Assembly: GCF_028464145.1 (NCBI RefSeq)
Contig: NZ_JAQPCG010000001.1
Span: 248,001 to 312,000, forward strand
DNA from: Maribacter sp. PR1
Lineage (GTDB): Bacteria > Bacteroidota > Bacteroidia > Flavobacteriales > Flavobacteriaceae
Length of the DNA: 64,000 nucleotides
Reading direction: 5' to 3'
Positions within the stretch are counted from its first letter, which is position 1, and the number at the start of each line of letters is the position of its first letter. The position numbers and the translations under genes were made by a program. A model generated the notes under the pieces. The model was given only the letters and a program-made list of their open reading frames with translations, was not told where the DNA came from and made no database searches. Shown here in pieces: positions 25,885 to 35,600 of the stretch.

Positions 25885-27291
25885 ATGAGTCAGTTCAATA
25901 TTGAGGAAGAAATTGAGGAAATCGCTGGCGGTGAATTTGAAAGGGAACCCGTACCTCAATCCAAATTAAAAAGCTGGAAAAGCTTCTTGGGTATGTATGC
26001 GGGTGAGCACGCCGCAGGAACCGAATTTGTAATTGGCCCCCTATTTCTCACTACTGGAGTTAGTGCCTTTGATCTAATCATTGGTTTGTTATTGGGTAAC
26101 CTAATGGCCGTGTTGAGTTGGCGATTCCTAACATCTGAAATAGCCGTTAAAAGACGACTGACCTTATACTACCAACTGGAAAAAATCTGTGGCAAGAAAC
26201 TGGTAATTGCCTATAATTTGGCCAATGGAATCCTATTCTGTTTTTTGGCAGGATCTATGATTACAGTCTCCGCCACGGCAGTGGGTATTCCGTTTGATAT
26301 GGAAATGCCCAAACTCACGGATACCATGCCCAATGGAGTTACGTGGATTGTAATTGTTTTGGTCATTGGGGCAGTGATTTCGCTCATCGCCTCAAAAGGT
26401 TATGAAATGGTATCCAGAGCAGCCAATTGGATGTCACCAGTCATTGTATTGGCATTTGTTGTTTGTGGCATTGTTGCGTTACAGCAGTTGGGAGTTGAAA
26501 GTTTTTCAGATTTTTGGAATATCTGGGGAGATGGAGGGGAACCTTTTCCCGGACAAATAAAATATACTTTCTGGCATGTTTTCTTTTGGTCATGGTTTGC
26601 CAATGCCGCTATGCATATTGGTATGTCCGACCTATCCGTGTTTCGATACGCAAAAAAGGCCAGTTCCGGATGGACATCGGCAGCGGGAATGTATGTTGGC
26701 CATTATATGGCATGGATAGCTGCGGCATTATTATATGCTGTTTACATTAGAACACCGGAAGCACAGAATTTACTAGGAATTGGCGAGGCCCCTACGGTAG
26801 CCCCGGGACCCTTGGCATATAATGCGATAGGCGTTTTTGGAATCATCGCGGTTGTACTTGCGGGTTGGACAACGGCCAATCCTACTATCTATAGGGCAGG
26901 TTTGGCATTCCAAGCCATTATGCCCAAAACTACGACATTTTGGGTAACTATATTAGCGGGAACTGTTGCTACCATCGCTGGTCTATTCCCTGCATTCGCA
27001 ATGAAACTGTTGGATTTTGTTGCTTTTTATGGATTTGTACTTGCCCCTGTGGGAGCAATAATCGTTTTTGAACATTTCTTCCATGATAAAGTAGGAATAG
27101 TGCAGGATTATGCCGAAAAGGCCAATTTAAAGTTTAATAAGTCCGTTTTATTAGCTTGGGCCCTTAGTTTTGGGATCTTCTATTATGTGTCCGTTCAGTT
27201 CAATATATTTTTGTCCTTCGTGACCTTACCGGCATGGTTATCATGTGGTGTTTTATATTTGGTTTTCAGTCATTTTACGCAAAAGAAATAA
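25885..27291 (+). CDS. NCS1-like (purine-cytosine permease type) membrane transporter, candidate rhamnose importer
   Basis: 468 residues with about 12 hydrophobic segments. GMYAGEHAAGTEFVIGPLFLTTG near the start and later WTTANPTIYRAGLAFQ recall the nucleobase:cation symporter 1 fold. The start was set to the ATG at 25885 because the frame upstream overlaps the FMN enzyme and begins with polar residues unlike a transporter. No other transporter is in the operon, so it may carry rhamnose or a related metabolite. That is inference from context; nucleobase transport would be the textbook function of the family. Confidence 0.85.
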   Translation: MSQFNIEEEIEEIAGGEFEREPVPQSKLKSWKSFLGMYAGEHAAGTEFVIGPLFLTTGVSAFDLIIGLLLGNLMAVLSWRFLTSEIAVKRRLTLYYQLEKICGKKLVIAYNLANGILFCFLAGSMITVSATAVGIPFDMEMPKLTDTMPNGVTWIVIVLVIGAVISLIASKGYEMVSRAANWMSPVIVLAFVVCGIVALQQLGVESFSDFWNIWGDGGEPFPGQIKYTFWHVFFWSWFANAAMHIGMSDLSVFRYAKKASSGWTSAAGMYVGHYMAWIAAALLYAVYIRTPEAQNLLGIGEAPTVAPGPLAYNAIGVFGIIAVVLAGWTTANPTIYRAGLAFQAIMPKTTTFWVTILAGTVATIAGLFPAFAMKLLDFVAFYGFVLAPVGAIIVFEHFFHDKVGIVQDYAEKANLKFNKSVLLAWALSFGIFYYVSVQFNIFLSFVTLPAWLSCGVLYLVFSHFTQKK

Positions 27292-27390
27292 TCCGTATGG
27301 ATTTCGATATTAAGCCTTTTAAATCTCACTTTATAGAAGTGATATACCCATTTCTAGAAACGTATGTGACTAAAATTACTAAACATGTAT

Positions 27391-27445
27391 AGAAGATTGC
27401 CCACCTGTTGGATACCACAATGAAAGATTGCCTATTTTTGGATAC
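27391..27445 (+). repeat. Imperfect direct repeat between the permease and sanA-like genes
   Basis: Two copies of about 24 bases start 30 bases apart: GAAGATTGCC...GTTGGATAC and GAAAGATTGCC...TTTGGATAC. They lie in a 193-base non-coding stretch 40-95 bases before the next start codon. No known element was recognised. Confidence 0.4.
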
Positions 27446-27484
27446 TTAAGAAGAACATTGATGATGTTCTCAAAAATTTGATGG

Positions 27485-28123
27485 ATGTTGCGCAAGAAAG
27501 CTTTGAGATTATTGGTTGCCTTAATATTCATGACCTTAATAGCGCTAGTTGCCAGTAATACCATCATCAATTCCTTTGCTATCGGTAAAACTTTTGATTC
27601 CTTATCCCAAGTTCCAAAAAACAAGGTAGGTATGATACTGGGAACGGCAAAAAAAGTAAAAGGGGGAGGTTCAAATCCATACTACGCCAATAGAATAGCC
27701 GCTATTGTTTCCTTATACAAGGCCCATAAAATTGATTTCATCTTAGTAAGTGGGGATAATGGCAGTGTATATTACAATGAACCGACCACAATAAAAAATG
27801 ACCTTATTAAAGAAGGAATACCTTCCGAAAAAATATTTTTGGACTTTGCAGGCTTCAGAACATTGGACTCCATGGTAAGGGCCAAAGAGGTTTTTGGCTT
27901 GGATGAAGTTACCGTGGTTTCACAAAAATTCCATAACGAGCGTGCCATCTATCTAGCCCATAAGTTTGATTTAATGGCCATAGGATATAATGCCGAAGAT
28001 ATTGCCCTTGAGTCCGGCTTAAAAGTTCAATTGCGGGAATATTTTGCAAGAGTAAAAGTGTTTATCGATCTGGCATTAAAAACACGTCCTAAATTTTCTG
28101 GGGACGAAATTAAAATTGAATGA
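27485..28123 (+). CDS. SanA-like protein, DUF218 domain (YdcF/SanA family)
   Basis: 212 residues. One N-terminal membrane helix (about 8-28), then the DUF218 core: KVGMILGTAKKV (start strand with the conserved GxA), NRIAAIVSLYKAHKIDFILVSGDNG and FRTLDSMVRAKEVFGLDEVTVVSQKFHNERA. SanA proteins of enterobacteria affect envelope permeability to vancomycin at high temperature; the biochemical activity is not established. The ATG at 27485 is used, as the one at 27481 is out of frame. The NRAMP-like gene starts 39 bases after the stop. Confidence 0.88.
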   Translation: MLRKKALRLLVALIFMTLIALVASNTIINSFAIGKTFDSLSQVPKNKVGMILGTAKKVKGGGSNPYYANRIAAIVSLYKAHKIDFILVSGDNGSVYYNEPTTIKNDLIKEGIPSEKIFLDFAGFRTLDSMVRAKEVFGLDEVTVVSQKFHNERAIYLAHKFDLMAIGYNAEDIALESGLKVQLREYFARVKVFIDLALKTRPKFSGDEIKIE

Positions 28124-28162
28124 TTAATTTAGGCCTAATGAAGCTTGCTGGTCGATTTCATT

Positions 28163-29413
28163 ATGGACAAACTTAAAATTCTAATTAAAAACTTGGGGCC
28201 CGGATTACTTTTTGCCAGTATGGCCATTGGTACTTCCCATTTAGTTTTGTCGACTAAGGCCGGTGCACAATATGGTTGGGTCATGGTTATTCCAATCGTA
28301 TTGGCCAATGTTTTTAAATACCCATTTTTTGAGTTTGGAGTTCGTTATACCAGCGTCACCAACAAAACCCTTATAGAAGGGTATCTAAATAGAGGAAAAG
28401 GCTATTTATGGTTTTATGCCTTTATCACTCTTTTTTCGACCTTTACAATTTTAGCGGCACTTTATACTGTAACGGCCGGCCTGTTTATAAATCTATTTAA
28501 AACCACAGGTGTATCCATAAGTATGGTTGCTTTAGGGCTATTTGTATTTATTAGCACCTTACTCATAGTTGGCAAATACAAATTTTTGGAAATCAGCCTA
28601 AAATTTGTTGTCAGTATTTTGTTTATTGCTCTGATAATAACAACCGGTCTGGTCCTACTTAACGGTCAGAAGAGTCCAATAGAGGCTTTTGAACCTACAC
28701 CCATCTTTAATGAAGTCGGTATATTATTCCTAATTGGTCTAATGGGTTGGATGCCCACCACGGTCGAAGCTTCCAGTTGGGTTAGCCTTTGGAGTATTGA
28801 AAAATGGAAGACCCAAGAAAAACCTACTTTAAAGGAATCGCTCCAAGAATTCAATATCGGATACTTCTTAACGGGGTTGCTCGCCATATTTTTTATGTTG
28901 ATTGGCTGGTTTACCTTATATGGCACCAATACAGTCCTAAGCAACAATGCAGTTAGCTTTGCAGATCAAGTTGTGCAGCTATTCACGACCCATATAGGAC
29001 CATGGGCCTATATTTTCATAGCAATATCTGCCTTTGCTACCATGTTCAGTACATGTATGACCGCTCATGATGCAGTAAGCCGAGTTAGTTTGGATATATT
29101 GGATTTGTTATTTCCTAAAAAGGGCACCCTCCAAACAAAACTAAATTTTGCCATTACAGTGGTCCTACTTGCCATAGTAAATTATATCGTTATAGCAGCT
29201 TTTGCAGCCAATATGGGGAATTTAGTGGCATTGGCTACCTTTGTATCTTTCGTGGTGGCCCCACTCATTGGTTACATGAATTTAAAAAATGTAATGAGCA
29301 GTGATGTAAACCCAAAATTTAGACCCAATAAATCCCTGCAAATACTAACCTATTTGGGTATAATTTTCCTTACACTCTTTTCCGTGTACTATTTCTGGAT
29401 CATCATTTTTTGA
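28163..29413 (+). CDS. NRAMP-family divalent metal transporter-like protein
   Basis: 416 residues with about 11 membrane helices. NLGPGLLFASMAIGTSHLV corresponds to the first NRAMP helix, where classical members carry DPGN; here the sequence is GPGLL, so the usual metal-binding Asp/Asn is absent. FKYPFFEFGVRYTSVTNKTLIEGY and MGWMPTTVEASSWVSLWSIEK match helices 2-3 and 6. The change at the metal site makes a different or altered substrate possible. The ATG at 28163 (MDKLKIL) is preferred to the TTG 18 bases upstream. Confidence 0.82.
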   Translation: MDKLKILIKNLGPGLLFASMAIGTSHLVLSTKAGAQYGWVMVIPIVLANVFKYPFFEFGVRYTSVTNKTLIEGYLNRGKGYLWFYAFITLFSTFTILAALYTVTAGLFINLFKTTGVSISMVALGLFVFISTLLIVGKYKFLEISLKFVVSILFIALIITTGLVLLNGQKSPIEAFEPTPIFNEVGILFLIGLMGWMPTTVEASSWVSLWSIEKWKTQEKPTLKESLQEFNIGYFLTGLLAIFFMLIGWFTLYGTNTVLSNNAVSFADQVVQLFTTHIGPWAYIFIAISAFATMFSTCMTAHDAVSRVSLDILDLLFPKKGTLQTKLNFAITVVLLAIVNYIVIAAFAANMGNLVALATFVSFVVAPLIGYMNLKNVMSSDVNPKFRPNKSLQILTYLGIIFLTLFSVYYFWIIIF

Positions 29414-29507
29414 CCCTACCTAAAACCTTTATGGACGGGGCCTAACGAGTAAATTTGGGATTGGATATTGATTTTTAGACCTTTGTAATGAAAATAAATA
29501 AAAAATC

Positions 29508-29699
29508 ATGAAACTTATTTCCATCAAAAGGAGAACAAAAAAGGAAAAAAGGTATACTCAAAAAATGGGAGTTTTATATACTGATGTAACTTACATTAAA
29601 AAATTTGCATTTGGTATTCCCTATAGAACAATGCACAAGTATCGTGGCACCTATTATGGAAAAATCAAGGAGTGTGGCGAGTGTGTATTAGCCAATTGA
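29508..29699 (+). CDS. Small basic protein of unknown function (63 residues)
   Basis: Rich in Lys/Arg (MKLISIKRRTKKEKRY), with Tyr pairs and a C-terminal CGECVLAN whose two cysteines are three apart. No signal peptide or membrane segment. It has its own 95-base upstream space and ends 6 bases before the convergent OmpA-like gene. Because the frame fills the gap neatly and the codons look normal, I consider it a real gene. No function can be given. Confidence 0.6.
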   Translation: MKLISIKRRTKKEKRYTQKMGVLYTDVTYIKKFAFGIPYRTMHKYRGTYYGKIKECGECVLAN

Positions 29700-29705
29700 A
29701 ATAAG

Positions 29706-31625
29706 TTACTCACTTACAACTTCTATTAATGTACGTTCGTTTTGTTTATGGAGAAAATTCAAACAATATACGCCATCGGTACAGTTGTTCGTGATTTTTT
29801 CTTCTCCATACCCTACTGATTCGATTATATTTTCCTCTGGAACATTTTTACTTAATAGATAGTTCTTGATAGCATCGGATCTTTGTTGAGACAATTTCTT
29901 GTTTGTACTGGCATAACCCCTGCTATCGGTATGAGTCTCTATTCTTATTTTTAAATCTGGGAAACTTTTTACAGCTTCAACTACTTTATCCAATTCAGTG
30001 GATACTTCTGGGTTAATATCACTTTTGTTCTTGGCAAAAAAGAATTTTTTCAGCTTTATAACATTTTTTCCTTCTGCCTCTGTAAGCAAGTCCACTAATT
30101 TTAAAAGTTCGATATTATAGGATTGCTTTTGAATTTCCTCTAATTCTTTTCCGGTATAATTTTTAGAATATTCCGAGAATTCGCCTTTACCCGATTGGAT
30201 TGTAATTTGATTAACCCATGGTACCTCAACCGTAAAATTTCCATCATCATTTGTATATAATTCTTTTAGCAAATCTCCATTATCACTAAGTAGTTTTATT
30301 TGAGCCTTCGCAATTCCGAGATTCGAGGACACATCCACTACCCTGCCCCTTAAAGCGAAAGTCTTTAATCCAGGAGGATTGTTCATCTGAAAACTGTAAA
30401 TATCATCTTTACCCTTTCCTCCTTTTCTATTGGACGCGAAAAAACCCGTGTACTCTTCGTTTTCTTGTTTGATTATCAATCCGAAATCATCTTCCTTTGA
30501 ATTTATACCGTTACCTAAGTTTACAGGGATACCGTAAACATCACGGTCCTGAATTCTTGACTTATAAATATCCATTCCTCCTAAACCATAAAAAACATCA
30601 GAAGAAAAATACAAACTACCATTAAACAAGTATGGAGCTATTTCGTTTCCCGGTGAATTGATTCTTGGACCTAAATTCACAGGTGCTGACATTATTTGGC
30701 CGCTATTTGTAGACACATAATACAAATCGGTACCTCCATAACTATCATCAAAATTCGCCGCGAAATATAGCCTATCTGTTTCGTCGTCATAGAAGGGATA
30801 ATAGAACGAAGTACTTAAATTTTTAAGTAAAAATCTAAATTGACCGGAGTTAGAGACAGTTCCAAGAGCTAAAGCATTTTTTCCCTCCTCATCAAAAGCC
30901 ATTTCATTACCCTGAGTATTGGATAGGATATAAAAAAAACTTTCACTTTTTTTTGAATAAAAAGGGGTGGATTTATGAAATTTTGAACTTGGTATTTTAT
31001 TGAATACACTAGGGTTTCCAGCTGCTCCGGTTTCATTGATGGTAACTTCATAAATATCCAAATATGACTCACCAGAAGGTGCATAAACCGCTTTGGAATC
31101 CAGAGGCCTACTGCTACTAAACAAAATTTTGTTCTTGTAAAAGGCCGGTGAAAAATCCGTTTGAGGAGAATTGATTGTAAGGTTTTCAATATTTAAATCG
31201 TTTGCCTCCATAACCCCATCCTCCAAAATCTCGAAGTTGAACTCGGCATTGTCCATTAATTCATTAGCCAACAAAGGAGACTTGGAATGTAAAAAGGTTT
31301 TCACCCGATCCTTACTAGAACTTTTAGATAAACTTTGTAATAATTGGTTAAACTGATGAACGTTCATGATGGTGTCGTTCTTATTTATTTCTTGGTATAG
31401 CTCTGCGGCATTACCATAACTTCCCACCTTAAAATACGAGTCGGCCAAATTTAGCACCTGTCTATTGGTCAACGGACCTTTTCGCTCCTCCTTTTTATAT
31501 TCCTCAATAGCCTTTTCATATTGATATCCATAAAAGTAATTATCTCCCTTTGAGCTTTTACCTTGGGACAACAGAATCCCGGGAAGCACAACTATTAGAA
31601 GAAAAATAAGTTCTTTAACCTTCAT
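29706..31625 (-). CDS. OmpA-family protein with TPR and PD40-like repeats (T9SS/gliding-associated)
   Basis: 639 residues from the ATG at 31625; the frame extends further into the PorP gene, but only this start gives a signal peptide (MKVKELIFLLIVVLPGILLS). After it come TPR-like helices (YFYGYQYEKAIEEYKK onward), WD40/PD40-type beta segments (DFSPAFYKNKILFSSSRP, FAANFDDSYGGTDLYYVS, LYFSSDVFYGLGGMDIY, GFFASNRKGGKGKDDIY), a carboxypeptidase-regulatory-like domain and a C-terminal OmpA peptidoglycan-binding domain (IETHTDSRGYASTNKKLSQ). It should sit in the outer membrane/periplasm. It is the third gene of the trio with PorP/SprF and the large surface protein. Confidence 0.9.
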   Translation of the reverse strand: MKVKELIFLLIVVLPGILLSQGKSSKGDNYFYGYQYEKAIEEYKKEERKGPLTNRQVLNLADSYFKVGSYGNAAELYQEINKNDTIMNVHQFNQLLQSLSKSSSKDRVKTFLHSKSPLLANELMDNAEFNFEILEDGVMEANDLNIENLTINSPQTDFSPAFYKNKILFSSSRPLDSKAVYAPSGESYLDIYEVTINETGAAGNPSVFNKIPSSKFHKSTPFYSKKSESFFYILSNTQGNEMAFDEEGKNALALGTVSNSGQFRFLLKNLSTSFYYPFYDDETDRLYFAANFDDSYGGTDLYYVSTNSGQIMSAPVNLGPRINSPGNEIAPYLFNGSLYFSSDVFYGLGGMDIYKSRIQDRDVYGIPVNLGNGINSKEDDFGLIIKQENEEYTGFFASNRKGGKGKDDIYSFQMNNPPGLKTFALRGRVVDVSSNLGIAKAQIKLLSDNGDLLKELYTNDDGNFTVEVPWVNQITIQSGKGEFSEYSKNYTGKELEEIQKQSYNIELLKLVDLLTEAEGKNVIKLKKFFFAKNKSDINPEVSTELDKVVEAVKSFPDLKIRIETHTDSRGYASTNKKLSQQRSDAIKNYLLSKNVPEENIIESVGYGEEKITNNCTDGVYCLNFLHKQNERTLIEVVSE

Positions 31626-31635
31626 ACCTTTCAAT

Positions 31636-32619
31636 TTAGAAAAATCTGGGAGAATCAATTTGTTTTGGTTTATTCTTAAGTTCCTTATCCTTGGCTTTAC
31701 GTGTTTTATTTTCACCGCTAAGACCAAGAGAAAACTTTAAAATTATTTCATGGGATCCATTATTAAAATCTCCCAATAAGTTTGTGTTATAATCGTACGA
31801 ATAGCCTACGAACATACCCTGAGAAATTTGGAACCCTGCAAGACCACTGAATGCATTGTTAATTCTGTAAGATGCACCAGCTGTAAAGGAGTTCGAAATT
31901 AAAAAATTTGCAGAAACATTCATGTTCAAAGGATTTCCTTGAAGTGAATTAATCAAAAATGCTGGTTTAAATTTTAAATTATCCGATAGATTGAAAACAT
32001 AACCCCCTATAAAATTAAATTGAAGGCGGTCCTCAATAATGGTGGCAACATCATCATTATATATTCCTTCGGTCAAAAAGTTAGGTACAGAAGTACCTAA
32101 ATACCAGTTATCACTATATAAAAACAAACCCGCACCAACGGTAGGATAAAATTCATTAAGCGTTTGCCTATTCAAAATAGGCTCACCAGGATTCTCAAAG
32201 GTACCTTTGGAAAAATCAACATTCAGTGCGGAACCACCTGCATCGATACCAAATGACAGATAAGTAGTACTTGAAATGTTTATTTGGAATGAATAGGCCA
32301 AATCAAAATAGGTCTGCGATACAGGTCCCAACTGATCATTTACAATATTAAGACCTAGGCCATGCTTTTCATTGGCCATTGGAACATTCGCACCAACGCG
32401 AATAGTTCTTGGAGCACCAGGAATGTCAATCCATTGGGCACGATACATTGCGGTAATCTCTGGACTTAGCACGGAGCCTACATAGGCAGGATTAAAACTC
32501 CCAATATTGTACATGTATTGCGTGTATTGAGGCTCCTTTTGAGCATTTGCTATGCTCATGCTGAGAACTACTGAGAATAGGAGTACCTTATAAATTTTAT
32601 TAAAAATTCTCTTTTTCAT
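31636..32619 (-). CDS. Type IX secretion system membrane protein, PorP/SprF family
   Basis: 327 residues from the ATG at 32619, which gives the signal peptide KKRIFNKIYKVLLFSVVLS...NAQ. The start of the mature chain, PQYTQYMYNIGSFNPAYVGS, is the family hallmark, and the rest alternates as outer-membrane beta strands (about 12-14). SprF is needed for secretion of the adhesin SprB; each large adhesin-like gene often has its own SprF. Here it lies directly after such a gene, 5 bases from its stop, so it most likely serves that protein. Confidence 0.93.
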   Translation of the reverse strand: MKKRIFNKIYKVLLFSVVLSMSIANAQKEPQYTQYMYNIGSFNPAYVGSVLSPEITAMYRAQWIDIPGAPRTIRVGANVPMANEKHGLGLNIVNDQLGPVSQTYFDLAYSFQINISSTTYLSFGIDAGGSALNVDFSKGTFENPGEPILNRQTLNEFYPTVGAGLFLYSDNWYLGTSVPNFLTEGIYNDDVATIIEDRLQFNFIGGYVFNLSDNLKFKPAFLINSLQGNPLNMNVSANFLISNSFTAGASYRINNAFSGLAGFQISQGMFVGYSYDYNTNLLGDFNNGSHEIILKFSLGLSGENKTRKAKDKELKNKPKQIDSPRFF

Positions 32620-32624
32620 AAATA

Positions 32625-35600
32625 TTACCTGATGAGTTGAATCCAACCTTTGTCTAAAGTTGGCCCATTACCCACATTATAATTTAATATGTAAAAATAT
32701 GTGCCCTTTGGAGCTTCTTTCCCTTCCCATGTACCGTCCCATATTTCAGGATCTGTCCTTTCCTCTGGAGTTTCAAAAACTAAATTTCCATACCTATCAA
32801 AAATTTGAATTTTATATACAATAGGTTCTACAGATCCTGTAATGGGATTTCTTAAGTTGATTCTTAGTATGTCGTTTGTACCATCTCCATTAGGCGAAAA
32901 TTGATTGAATAAAAATCCAGGGTCGGCAGGAGTGGGAGCATTGACATTTACTTCGGCAACACTACTATTATTTTCGGCATTGCTATCTGCGGGAGATGAA
33001 CTTACGTAAGCGGCTGTATTTGCAAAAATAACTTCAAAAAGAACCCTGACCACAATTTGTAATGTAGCCTCTTGTTCATTTATTAATGAAGGTATTTGCC
33101 AAAGTCCTGTTTCTAGATTATAGGTTCCTATACTTGGATCCAAAATAGAAACTATTTCATAATCGGCATCTTCTCCTTGATCCAATACATCCTGAACAGC
33201 AATGTTATTTATAGTTTCTCCATTTTCCGATTCATTTGTTACGGTGATAGTAAAAGTAATTGTTTCACCAATCAACGGATTTGGTACGTCCACTGTTTTA
33301 ACTATAGACAGATCTATTCCTTCTGGTAAATCTACATTTAATTGCACTGATGCAGTATTGTTGACCATGTTTTCATCAACAGGTAAGGAGGACAATAGTT
33401 CTGCCGTATTTGAATAATTTCCATTTTCCGTAACAGTAGCCGTGATTTGTAGCGTTTCGGTGCCCAATTCCGTTATTAGAGGAATTAACCATTCACCGGT
33501 AACTTCCGAATATGTTCCAGCGGAAGCATTACTCGAAACATAGTTAAAACTAGTCCCAAGAAAATCGTCAACAACAATTTCACTGGCATTTCGGGTGGTA
33601 TCCAAATTATTTACCGATATGGTAAATGTAACGGTATCCCCTACGGTAGCCTCTATATTATCCACTGCCTTTAAAACTTCTAAATCAATGGGTAGGCAAT
33701 TTGGGTGCTCTGCATTTGGATCGCAAGGGTTATCAGGATCCGTACCATTGGTTATTTCATCGCTATCCGTTATATCATCTCCATCAAAATCACATATACC
33801 ATTTTCGCGATTTGGAATACAAGGGTTGTCATTATCAGGATCCTGTTGATCATTAACTCCATCACTATCGGTATCGGCTGTATTTGACTCTAGGGCATCG
33901 ATTATTCCATCACCATCTTCATCCAGCGGATTTTCTGTATCAGGACCTACTTCCACACCATCTTCAATACCATCTCCATCGGTATCCGGATTATTAGGAT
34001 CAGTTCCCAAAGTAGCCTCTTCCCCACCTAAAAGTCCATCATTGTCATCATCCGTTTCACAAGAACTTACCGTTATAATGACGTTTATGGAATTTTCGGT
34101 ACAGGGCGCTGTTGAACCTGTGGTTGTAAAGGTAAATACGTACTCACCTGCCAACAAATCTCTAAAGTCAACGATATTGGAACCATCGATAGATACCATT
34201 CCGGAGGGGTCGGTATCTACACTCCATACCCCAGAACCTTCTCCGGTTAACCTATCATCAAGGTCTATAATAGTTGGGCCGTTTTCGGGTACACTACAAA
34301 TAGATGCATTGGTAGCCGTACCTGTTGATACTTGAATGCCAATTGTCACTACAACTTCTATACGTTCAGAAAAACAACCGTTTTCTTCAGCCTCAACCCA
34401 ATACGACCGGGATGTATTTAGATTAGGCGTAGTAAAACTGTTACCACTTGCCAAAGGCGTATCCGAATCCAAAGCATCATACCAATTAATGGAAGCGGAT
34501 GGACTGGCACTTGTAGCCGTTAGCAAGACCGTACCTGGTCCACAGCGCTCTTGATTTTCAGCGGTTGGTGCAGCAGGTATTGGATTCAGTACTAAAGTAA
34601 CTTCTATGGTCCCACTGGCACAATCGTCATCAAAATTAGTTGGTGTTCCATTATCGTCTAGAAAGAAGCCATAGTACGTGAATTCTTCGGTAATTGAATT
34701 TATTTCACTAGGTGACAAATACGAATTCTCCTCCAAAGGGTTTGAATCCCTACTCCATCTCAAAGAAATATTAGGATCATTGTTTACACTTTGGGTATAG
34801 TCATTTAGACTATTAACATCGGGGTTACTAGCAAAAATGATATCTCCATCCGTGCCACAAAACGTTGTTGGAACATCCATATTCAATGTGGGTGCAGCCA
34901 CACAATTGTCATCGTCATTAATCGTTCCGGTAGCACCCCCACTTCCAGCTAACGTAACCCCATTACTAGGATTACCCAACTCCACGGTAAATGTTTCCGT
35001 CAGTTCAAGTAATTGATCATTGATAATGGCTACCGTAATAGGCTGGACTTCTTCTGCAGTACCATCAAAACTTAGTGGACTATTCGTTGTTAAGGTAAAA
35101 TCAACTCCCCCTCCTGTTGCAGAACCGTTGGAAATTGAAAAAGGCACTGTTGTACCACCAGCTACGGCTGCGCTAAGGGTTACATTAAACACTAAATTTC
35201 CAGAGGCAATATCTTCATTTACGGCAATATCTGAAATAGTTAATGTGGCAGAATCATCATCAGAATTCGTTGCATTGATTGTCTGATCAGGAAGACTATC
35301 AAAAGAATCGTCGCTGGCGGCATCGTTCACGCTTACTGTTATATCATATAACTGTGCACCATCCAACACATTATCATTAACTCCAGTTACAGTTACTATC
35401 TGCGGACTAGCAAAATTAGCAGAGGTAAATGTTAAGTTTGCAGGGGAGACCGTGCCTTCTCCTGTATTTGACGAAGCTATGTTCAGGACCACATTGCTAG
35501 CTGGGGCACTTGTCAGAACCACAGAAAAAGTATCGGTAACATTTGGCTCAGACGTCGTCGTTCCAGCACCGGTCTCAGTAACTACAAAACCAGCGACGTC

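Noticed and set aside
27321..27345. Small hairpin TCACTT/AAGTGA after the permease gene
   Set aside because: Only six A/T-rich pairs with no T run; too weak to call a terminator.
29706..31727. Longer version of the OmpA-family gene starting inside the PorP gene
   Set aside because: The extra 34 residues are basic and would hide the signal peptide; the ATG at 31625 is preferred.
33690..34050. GAT-rich periodic DNA that could look like a low-complexity repeat or CRISPR-like array
   Set aside because: It encodes the thrombospondin type 3 calcium repeats of the surface protein; periodicity follows the protein motif, and there are no identical repeats with unique spacers.
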